Source: an uncultured Lachnospiraceae bacterium (GTDB taxonomy: Bacteria > Bacillota_A > Clostridia > Lachnospirales > Lachnospiraceae). From it: a DNA stretch of 9,899 bases. How positions within the stretch are numbered: the stretch's first letter is position 1; every line of letters begins with the position of its first letter. The notes beneath the pieces were generated by a model, which saw only the letters and a list, made by a program, of their open reading frames with translations, was not told the DNA's origin and searched no databases. The position numbers and the translations under genes are program-made. The stretch spans positions 1 to 9,899 of the forward strand of contig CAJUMT010000131.1 in assembly GCA_910587495.1 (NCBI GenBank), in the 5' to 3' direction. Positions 5,734 to 9,899 of the stretch are shown here, in pieces.

Positions 5734-6469
5734 CCCTGCACCTCCTATCACGTCCAGGCTCTCTTTGTGTTTCAAATTCTGCCTGCATCTGGATCTCTTT
5801 CAGCTCTTCATCCGTCGCCTCAAACGCGCCTTCTTCTTTTAGAATGTCCAACACATCCAGCAACCATCGCGGACGGTCGCTTGGAAGCCCCAAAAAGGCA
5901 TTAGACTTAAGCCTCCGATAGCGACAAGATGCGACGCACAACGTGTCAAGCTTCCATGTGACTTCACTTAACCAAGACCTGATCGTGATCCAATCGTCGC
6001 CGAATGGATTCAACAAATTGAGCATATCTATAAGCTGTTTTTCCTGCTTCTTTAAATCATAAACGCAGCTGAGCAACGCTGAAAAAAATTCCTGCCTTCT
6101 GGCTTCCTTCCGCTCTTCTGCCTGCTTCTGCAATTGGATTTTCCGTCGTATATCTTCCCGCGTCCCTTTTTCGCCAATTGGCAACTCGTAAAAATCGCGC
6201 AATAATTGTAGGCTTTGCCAATTATTACAGCCTTTCACATAAGAAACAAACCGGATAATATCGCCGCCGTATCCAGCGTTAGAAAAATCAACGAAACTGT
6301 TTGTTTGCGGCCTTAAAATACAGCTCCAATGCTTGTCCTCCGAAGCGGGCGACTTAACAACATAATTCGTTCCCAGCTTCTTAGGAGTCATATAAGAATC
6401 TTGAGCAACTCGAAGGATTCCTATCCGGTCTAAGTAAAATTTTGCTTCTATAAAATTTTCCCGAGACAT
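5723..6469 (-). CDS. Primase-associated protein with degenerate CHC2-like zinc finger
   Basis: This is a 248-aa protein. Residues 35-95 follow the shape of the DNA primase CHC2 zinc-finger domain: a SPASEDKHWSCILRPQTNSF stretch, then VDFSNAGYGGDIIRFVSYVK, then a C.NW..L.LL helix. The GGDIIRFV turn is typical. However, the zinc ligands are missing: the family's CPFH is SPAS and the second Cys pair is DFSNAG. Only isolated Cys residues remain. Residues 100-130 are a charged helix (KIQLQKQAEERKEARRQEFF), and the rest is helical with no Toprim motif. It therefore looks like a zinc-less DNA-binding or primase accessory subunit acting with the helicase encoded directly after it. An AGGAGG site lies 10 bases before ATG 6469. 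Its 3' end also encodes the helicase ribosome binding site. The family call is moderate. Confidence 0.65.
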   Translation of the reverse strand: MSRENFIEAKFYLDRIGILRVAQDSYMTPKKLGTNYVVKSPASEDKHWSCILRPQTNSFVDFSNAGYGGDIIRFVSYVKGCNNWQSLQLLRDFYELPIGEKGTREDIRRKIQLQKQAEERKEARRQEFFSALLSCVYDLKKQEKQLIDMLNLLNPFGDDWITIRSWLSEVTWKLDTLCVASCRYRRLKSNAFLGLPSDRPRWLLDVLDILKEEGAFEATDEELKEIQMQAEFETQREPGRDRRCRVGW

Positions 6470-6554
6470 TAAAGATTAACCTCCTAACTTGTTGAAGGGT
6501 AGCGACTGACTTCGTGTGTCAGCCGGTAAAAATTTTGTTATACTCTCTTCGTTC

Positions 6555-6752
6555 TCATTCTGAAACAGCTTCGATAAAAGCTCTGACTTTTGCAACATTC
6601 CAAAGCGTCCTTTTTCCGATTTTCACCTTGGCCTGTGCAGCTTCTCCAATTCTGACGGCAGTGGGATATCCCGAATGTAGAAGTTCCATCAGGTCGGGCG
6701 TTGTAATCGTTATTGTTCCATTGTGTAACTTATATTTGGGTTGTGGTGTCAT
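6555..6752 (-). CDS. AlpA/excisionase-like winged-helix protein
   Basis: This is a 65-aa protein from ATG 6752, with AGGAGG 6 bases upstream. The N-terminus is a short strand region (YKLHNGTITITT). It is followed by a HTH of the MerR/Xis type: PDLMELLHSGYPTAVRIGEA, then AQAKVKIGKRTLWNVAKVRA. The 'KIGKR.LWN..KV..F' wing is the familiar ending of small excisionase, AlpA and DUF6462-type proteins. Such proteins activate or bend DNA for excision and switch on replication genes in P4- and PICI-like elements. It is the first gene of the leftward operon and faces the repressor gene, as in a lytic control position. An 85-bp gap with a small CTGAC/GTCAG hairpin (6507-6523) separates it from the primase-type gene. 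Whether it acts as excisionase or activator cannot be decided here. Confidence 0.65.
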   Translation of the reverse strand: MTPQPKYKLHNGTITITTPDLMELLHSGYPTAVRIGEAAQAKVKIGKRTLWNVAKVRAFIEAVSE

Positions 6753-6884
6753 GTTTTCCCTCCTGTTCGTTTGATTGTTTTGTTTGCACTTCGTCTTTGT
6801 TTGTGCTAGAATAATCTTACATCATTTCCATGTTTTGCGTAAGACAACTATTATTATACTTTTTATTAATTGGAGGTGGCTTAT
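6753..6884. promoter_or_regulatory. Divergent control region between repressor and AlpA-like gene
   Basis: These 132 bases hold both 5' regions. For the leftward gene a TATTCT (-10-like, complement of 6808-6813) is present without a good -35. For the rightward gene, TATTAT at 6849-6854 lies 17 bases after TTCCAT, and TATACT lies at 6855-6860; neither is strong. TTGTTTGCAC and TTGTTTGTGC (about 6783-6806) are near-repeats. Weak promoters flanking a dyad are expected for a repressor-controlled switch. Exact transcription starts cannot be read from sequence. Confidence 0.5.
6815..6844. promoter_or_regulatory. Candidate repressor operator (TCTTAC-N18-GTAAGA)
   Basis: TCTTAC at 6815-6820 and GTAAGA at 6839-6844 form a perfect 6-bp inverted repeat spanning 30 bases, with CATG near the centre. 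It overlaps the likely core promoter positions for both directions. A dimeric HTH protein encoded next door could bind the two arms. It has not been demonstrated, and the 18-base spacer is longer than in many operators. Confidence 0.4.
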
Positions 6885-7670
6885 TTGGGTAGTGTAGGGT
6901 GTATTTCTGTTACACTTTTTAAGGAACTAAAGAAAAAAAGAGGTTTCACTAATAAATCTATTGCGAATTTTATTGGTGTTACTGAGGACGCCGTCAAGCA
7001 ATGGATTCGTAAAGACCTTATACCAGAACAACATGCATCCGCTCTCGCTGAACTTTTTAATGTTGACATTAATTATCTTTATGGAAGACAGGCGTATGAA
7101 CGCGTTGACGATTATATTGAGTCCGTTATATCAAATGTTACTTCTTCAAATATAAAAGAACTTACTGGCCTTCCAGATGAAGTTATTACAAACCTTAATG
7201 ATGGCACGATCAAAAGAGTTATCGGCGAGTTGATGTCACATGAATTATTTAGCCGTCTTATCTTTGATATTTTTATTTATATTCATTCTCAAAACAAAAG
7301 TTTTTCAGTTGAAGACAGTTCTTCTTTTGATGGTATTAATTTTCCAGTCACTGATTCAAAGGTTAAACGATATTTCCAACAGGAAGTCATTCAAACATTT
7401 ACATCTATTATTGATGACTTATACAAAGTACACACACCTGAGATGAATTACAATCATGACTATCGTGTAATAACAGAGCTTTTCAAAAATATCCATAAAT
7501 ATCACCTGTATGAAGCATCATTAGATAAACTTGTAGAATCATATATAAAATGCCTCAAGGGAGATTATTTTGATGAATTAAAAAATATGCAATGCAAAGA
7601 CATTATCAACAACTACAAGCAACTTGCGGAAAAATTTGATATCCCCCTCGATCAATCCCCTGGCGGATAA
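6885..7670 (+). CDS. XRE/CI-type HTH repressor with non-peptidase C-terminal domain (Stl-like architecture)
   Basis: This is a 261-aa protein. Residues 9-67 form an HTH domain: TLFKELKKKRGFTNKSIANF, then IGVTEDAVKQWIRKD, then ALAELFNVDINYLYGR, typical of XRE/CI proteins. The remaining 190 residues are helical and acidic-polar with no recognisable S24 peptidase motif, so RecA-triggered self-cleavage is unlikely. SaPI Stl repressors share this plan and a similar length: an N-terminal HTH plus a large partner-binding part released by a helper-phage protein. I infer master repression of the element, relieved by an unknown partner. The start is TTG 6885 because GGAGGT (6872-6877) lies 7 bases upstream; the in-frame TTG 6870 and GTG 6876 overlap that site. 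Codon use is AT-rich compared with aroC, consistent with transferred DNA. Confidence 0.75.
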   Translation: MGSVGCISVTLFKELKKKRGFTNKSIANFIGVTEDAVKQWIRKDLIPEQHASALAELFNVDINYLYGRQAYERVDDYIESVISNVTSSNIKELTGLPDEVITNLNDGTIKRVIGELMSHELFSRLIFDIFIYIHSQNKSFSVEDSSSFDGINFPVTDSKVKRYFQQEVIQTFTSIIDDLYKVHTPEMNYNHDYRVITELFKNIHKYHLYEASLDKLVESYIKCLKGDYFDELKNMQCKDIINNYKQLAEKFDIPLDQSPGG

Positions 7671-7684
7671 TCTGATATTTTTTC

Positions 7685-7706
7685 TGTACCTTTTTTTGTA
7701 CCTTTT
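7685..7706 (+). repeat. Tandem TGTACCTTTT motifs
   Basis: TGTACCTTTT occurs at 7685-7694 and again at 7697-7706, a 12-base period with a T-tract between. Short tandem sites close to an element end are typical arm-type binding sites for tyrosine integrases or Xis proteins; here that is only a suggestion. A simple T-rich coincidence is the alternative. Confidence 0.35.
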
Positions 7707-7720
7707 CATTAAAGAAAGAC

Positions 7721-7754
7721 AAAAAAAGACCAAGTAATTTTCTTTACTCGGCCT
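7721..7754 (-). terminator. Leftward intrinsic terminator at the element's right end
   Basis: Read on the minus strand, AGGCCGAGTAA (7754-7744) pairs with TTACTTGGTCT (7737-7727) as an 11-bp stem with two G-U pairs and a 6-base loop. Seven Ts follow (7727-7721). On the plus strand the same positions give A-C mismatches and no T-run, so it works leftward only. No leftward gene ends here in the integrated state. In an excised circle it would lie downstream of the left end of the long leftward operon. Confidence 0.7.
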
Positions 7755-7858
7755 TAAAAAAACCAGTTACTTATAGTAAGATCAAATAAGACTAGCAAAC
7801 ACTAGTTCTATTGCTATCAGTCAATCAATTTGTTACAGAACAGGAGAACTTCTATATT

Positions 7859-8965
7859 ATGGCAGGCTCAACACTTGGAACTTTACTGTCCGTCACCACC
7901 TGGGGCGAATCCCACGGCAAAGGTGTCGGAGTTGTGATCGACGGATGCCCCGCAGGGCTTCCGCTTTCAGAAGCAGACATACAAATCTATCTGAACCGCA
8001 GAAAACCCGGGCAGTCACGGTTTGTCACTCCCAGAAAAGAAGACGATACCGTAGAAATTTTATCCGGCGTCTTCGAAGAACGCACCACCGGTACTCCCAT
8101 CTCGCTGATCGTCAGGAATACATCCCAGCGCTCAAAAGATTACAGCGAACTGGCATCCTGCTACCGTCCCGGGCATGCAGATTATACTTACGACCGTAAA
8201 TACGGCTTTAGGGATTACACAGGCGGCGGTCGTTCCTCGGGCAGAGAAACCATCGGACGTGTGGCGGCAGGCGCGGTCGCCGCAAAGATACTCGCCGAGT
8301 TGGGCGTCACAGTAACGGCCTACACAAAAGCAGTCGGTCCTGTGTCTATCAATTATGACTGTTTTGACCTGTCAGTCATGGAGCAAAACGCGGTCAATAT
8401 GCCGGACGCTAAAGCCGCCCAGCTTGCGCAGGCACATCTGGATACTTGCAGAGAAAAGGGAGATTCCTGCGGAGGCGTGATAGAGTGTGTGATCCAGGGA
8501 CTTCCTGCAGGCATAGGAGAACCCTGTTTTGAAAAATTAAACGCCAATTTAGCAAAAGCCGTTTGTTCCATCGGCGCGGTAAAAGGGTTTGAGATCGGAG
8601 ACGGGTTCGCCGCTGCGAACAGATTCGGAAGTGAAAATAACGATGCTTTTTATAGGAAGGATGACGGAAGTATCGGGAAAAGGACAAACCATGCAGGCGG
8701 CGTCCTGGGCGGTATCAGCGACGGAAGCGACCTGGTTTTCCGGGCTGCTTTTAAACCTACGCCTTCTGTCAGTATCAGACAGCAGACAGTCAACCGTTCG
8801 GGGGAAGAGATTGAGATTTCTGTCCACGGACGGCATGATCCGATCATCGTCCCCCGGGCGGTGGTAGTGGTGGAATGTATGGCCGCTTTAACTGTACTGG
8901 ACCTTCTGATGGTAAGCATGACTTCCAGACTGGACAGAATCAAAGGTTTTTTTGACCATATGTAG
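7859..8965 (+). CDS. aroC: Chorismate synthase
   Basis: This is a complete 368-aa enzyme converting 5-enolpyruvylshikimate-3-phosphate to chorismate, the last shared step of aromatic amino acid synthesis; it needs reduced FMN. The three family signatures are present: TTWGESHGKGVGVVIDG at residues 13-29, GGGRSSGRETIGRVAAGAVA near 124-143, and RHDPIIVPRAVVVVE near 328-342. RRKPGQSRFVTPRKEDD and NHAGGVLGGISDG are also diagnostic. ATG 7859 gives the usual MAGSTLGTLLSVTTWGESHG start. AGGAG lies 12 bases upstream, slightly far. It is cytoplasmic and transcribed alone, ending in a strong terminator. Its upstream control region appears to have been replaced or displaced by the mobile element. Confidence 0.97.
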   Translation: MAGSTLGTLLSVTTWGESHGKGVGVVIDGCPAGLPLSEADIQIYLNRRKPGQSRFVTPRKEDDTVEILSGVFEERTTGTPISLIVRNTSQRSKDYSELASCYRPGHADYTYDRKYGFRDYTGGGRSSGRETIGRVAAGAVAAKILAELGVTVTAYTKAVGPVSINYDCFDLSVMEQNAVNMPDAKAAQLAQAHLDTCREKGDSCGGVIECVIQGLPAGIGEPCFEKLNANLAKAVCSIGAVKGFEIGDGFAAANRFGSENNDAFYRKDDGSIGKRTNHAGGVLGGISDGSDLVFRAAFKPTPSVSIRQQTVNRSGEEIEISVHGRHDPIIVPRAVVVVECMAALTVLDLLMVSMTSRLDRIKGFFDHM

Positions 8966-8973
8966 CCCATAAA

Positions 8974-9019
8974 GGAAGCCGCAGCTTCGTTAATATAAAA
9001 GCTGCGGCTTCCCCTTTTT
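8974..9019 (+). terminator. Intrinsic terminator after aroC
   Basis: A perfect 14-bp stem pairs GGAAGCCGCAGCTT (8974-8987) with AAGCTGCGGCTTCC (8999-9012), with an 11-base loop. CC and five Ts follow (9015-9019). It lies 8 bases after the aroC stop. On the minus strand only TTT follows the stem, so it could stop the coat operon from the other side weakly. Confidence 0.92.
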
Positions 9020-9030
9020 AGACTCTGATC

Positions 9031-9288
9031 TTACAGCATGGACTCCGGTTTAAAAAGAGATTTCACATGCGCGACCTCTTCATCCGTCGCCTTGGATGCA
9101 GGTACATAGTAGGATTTTTCCCGGGCAATCTGATAGAGCTGCTCCTGGGAAGTCTCCGCTTTGTTCCTCATCTGTTTTAATGTCTGCTTCAACTGCGGGT
9201 TTTCACTCTGCGTAATATAACCCGCATACATTTTCAGCTCACTGTTGATTCCAACCAGCGCGTCGCTTACCATTGTTTTCTCATCCAT
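9031..9288 (-). CDS. CotF-family spore coat protein
   Basis: This 85-aa protein starts MDEKTMVSDALVGINSELKM, followed by a helix with SENPQLKQTLKQMRN and ETSQEQLYQIAREKSYYVPA, then SKATDEEVAHVKSLF. 'EK.MV.D.L.g....L..Y......tenp.Lrq.l.q.rn..e..q..ly..A..kgYY.pA..a...e' is the Coat_F family pattern of small helical spore coat proteins. ATG 9288 has AGGAGGG about 10 bases upstream. It is the second gene of a two-gene leftward operon, 14 bases after the first. It is expected in the spore coat or its underlying layers; its precise location is not known. Confidence 0.85.
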   Translation of the reverse strand: MDEKTMVSDALVGINSELKMYAGYITQSENPQLKQTLKQMRNKAETSQEQLYQIAREKSYYVPASKATDEEVAHVKSLFKPESML

Positions 9289-9302
9289 CTAATGCGTCCC
9301 TC

Positions 9303-9488
9303 CTATTTCAGAAATCCCATTAATTGCTGTTTGTTTTCTTTGGCAGACTGCGCAGCCTGCTCAAAGTACTGCTTTATCTGCGGGTCCGTAGACTGCTTTG
9401 CATATGCAGTAAATTTGTCATAACAGGTTTCGTGGCCTCCGATCAGATGGCGGAGATTTTGTACATCCAGTTCTGATAAATCTGACAT
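9303..9488 (-). CDS. Small CotF-like spore coat protein
   Basis: This is a 61-aa all-helical protein. It starts MSDLSELDVQNLRHLIGGHE and continues CYDKFTAYAKQSTDPQIKQY, ending in a helix rich in Gln and Lys (ENKQQLMGFLK). The 'LQNLRHLIG.H.....K...YA....DP.lK..f...A..a...kQ.Lm.Fl' pattern is that of short CotF-related proteins in Clostridia. ATG 9488 is preceded by AGGAGGG with a 6-base spacer. It is the first gene behind the sigma-G promoter, with a structured leader of about 180 bases. Paired CotF-type genes often work together, probably as a helical bundle complex. Confidence 0.75.
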   Translation of the reverse strand: MSDLSELDVQNLRHLIGGHETCYDKFTAYAKQSTDPQIKQYFEQAAQSAKENKQQLMGFLK

Positions 9489-9502
9489 TTTAAACCCTCC
9501 TA

Positions 9503-9647
9503 TTTAAGTTCCGCATATCCCCTACCAGTATTCTCCTACCCAGGGGAGTTTCCATCCGCTTTGCTTCTGTAAACTCCCCTGCATACTGTCCGGGGATATG
9601 CTGTTTTAAGTTCCGCATATCCCCTACCAGTATTCTCCTACCCAGGG
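9503..9647. repeat. Two 43-bp direct repeats, 102 bp apart, in the coat-gene leader
   Basis: Positions 9503-9545 and 9605-9647 are identical over 43 bases (start TTTAAGTTCCGCATATCCCC, end TCCTACCCAGGG). They diverge immediately outside. One copy sits directly before the ribosome binding site of the first coat gene. No transposase or ORF is associated. It could be a local tandem duplication in a leader RNA or two copies of a dispersed intergenic repeat. Confidence 0.85.
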
Positions 9648-9655
9648 ATATGCGG
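9513..9655 (-). other. Nested stem-loops in the spore-coat leader
   Basis: Each 43-bp copy supplies one arm of a long stem. GCATATCCCC at 9513-9522 can pair with GGGGATATGC at 9592-9601, enclosing an 11-bp hairpin CAGGGGAGTTT/AAACTCCCCTG (9541-9551 with 9571-9581). Alternatively, 9592-9601 pairs with the second copy's GCATATCCCC at 9615-9624. The second copy also folds on itself through CCGCATATCCC (9613-9623) and GGGATATGCGG (9645-9655), and AAGTT/AACTT extends this stem on the minus strand. The alternatives are mutually exclusive. No T-run follows, so these are not standard terminators. Confidence 0.6.
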
Positions 9656-9676
9656 TTTAACTTTTATTTACAGAAG

Positions 9677-9706
9677 TAGTATGTGAAAATAAGGAGGATT
9701 TATTCA
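9677..9706 (-). promoter_or_regulatory. Sigma-G type (forespore) promoter for the coat operon
   Basis: On the minus strand TGAATA (9706-9701) is followed by 17 bases and then CATACTA (9683-9677). This fits the known Bacillus and Clostridium sigma-G pattern, GHATR then CATnnTA with 17-18 spacing. It lies between the end of glgA and the coat genes, in the right direction. Start of transcription would be near 9670, giving a leader of about 180 bases. Sigma-F recognises a different -10, so sigma-G is preferred. Confidence 0.7.
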
Positions 9707-9723
9707 GCCAGTTTTTTCTTTAC

Positions 9724-9899
9724 TTAAGAAGTCATACTGTCATACAACGCTTCATACTGTCTGGCTGAGCTGTTCCATGAAAAATCTGCTTCCATCGCCC
9801 GTTTTACCATTTTATTCCAGGATTTTTTCTTATCATAATAGACCGCCTGGGCATAACGGATCGTGGCAAGCATCTCATGAGCATTATAATTGCTGAAGC
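9724..9899 (-). CDS. glgA: Glycogen synthase, C-terminal fragment (start off the right edge)
   Basis: The last 57 codons and stop are visible. They read FSNYNAHEMLATIRYAQAVY, then YDKKKSWNKMVKRAMEADFS, then WNSSARQYEALYDSMTS. 'F..Ynahem..ti..A...y.....W..mv..aM..DFSW..SA.qY..LY' is the characteristic C-terminus of bacterial GT5 glycogen synthases, which transfer glucose from ADP-glucose to growing alpha-1,4-glucan. The catalytic residues lie outside the window. The coat promoter begins 18 bases after the stop, so the two transcripts are separate unless glgA reads through. Confidence 0.85.
   Translation of the reverse strand, partial: FSNYNAHEMLATIRYAQAVYYDKKKSWNKMVKRAMEADFSWNSSARQYEALYDSMTS

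Larger units (their letters stand above)
7671..7858. other. Element-chromosome junction and aroC upstream region
   Basis: This is 188 bases between the repressor stop and aroC. Base composition shifts from AT-rich element DNA to more GC-rich chromosome across it, so the right attachment site probably lies here. Palindromes TTACT-TAT-AGTAA (7767-7779) and ACTAG-N6-CTAGT (7791-7806) have the size of tyrosine-recombinase core sites. The matching left-end copy is outside the window, so the core cannot be fixed. A weak aroC promoter candidate is TTGCTA (7812-7817) 17 bases before TACAGA. Confidence 0.4.

Noticed and set aside
6507..6523. CTGAC/GTCAG hairpin between the AlpA-like and primase-type genes as a terminator
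   Set aside because: The stem is only 5 bp and no T-run follows on the minus strand.
7811..7858. TTG start 48 bases upstream of aroC ATG
   Set aside because: No ribosome site before it, and the protein family begins at the MAGST sequence from ATG 7859.
8353..8970. Leftward ORFs antisense to aroC
   Set aside because: They lie wholly within a strong, full-length aroC and have no ribosome sites or family resemblance.
9503..9647. CRISPR array or transposon ends
   Set aside because: Only two repeat copies with a single 59-bp spacer, no cas genes, no transposase and no target-site duplication.

Overview
The window looks like chromosome of an endospore-forming Clostridia, probably Lachnospiraceae-like, carrying the right-hand part of an integrated phage satellite or satellite-like mobile element. 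Host clues are two small CotF-type spore coat genes behind a near-consensus sigma-G promoter, a typical Firmicutes chorismate synthase, the C-terminus of a bacterial glycogen synthase, and strong AGGAGG ribosome binding sites throughout. The taxonomic call is an inference from gene content.

Region 1 (1-7670) is the mobile element. A divergent control switch sits at 6555-7670: a rightward HTH repressor with a large non-peptidase C-terminal part, and a leftward 65-aa AlpA/excisionase-like DNA-binding protein, separated by a 132-bp control region with a 6-bp inverted repeat. From the small gene a long leftward operon runs off the left edge. It encodes a primase-type protein with a degenerate zinc finger, an SF3 (P4/D5-type) replication helicase, a non-coding AT-rich stretch with clustered TGCCGGT/ACCGGCA heptamers that looks like the replication origin, three small proteins, and a terminase small subunit-like protein. 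A 422-bp break follows, with a broken gene and inverted repeats. Then come two small proteins, a 334-aa protein of the phage head-gene-neighbour type, a scaffold-like protein, a 41-aa ORF and a tail tape-measure-like fragment. Repressor, AlpA-like protein, primase/helicase plus origin, and a small terminase without visible large terminase or portal is the order expected of PICI-type satellites. The scaffold-like and tape-measure-like genes suggest remodelling of a helper phage's head and tail. The integrase and the left end are outside the window, so a decayed prophage cannot be excluded.

Region 2 (7671-7858) is the junction between element and chromosome: a leftward intrinsic terminator, tandem TGTACCTTTT motifs and two small palindromes, just upstream of aroC.

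Region 3 (7859-9899) is host chromosome: aroC (rightward) with a strong terminator, two convergent spore coat genes with a structured, repeated leader behind a sigma-G promoter, and the end of glgA.
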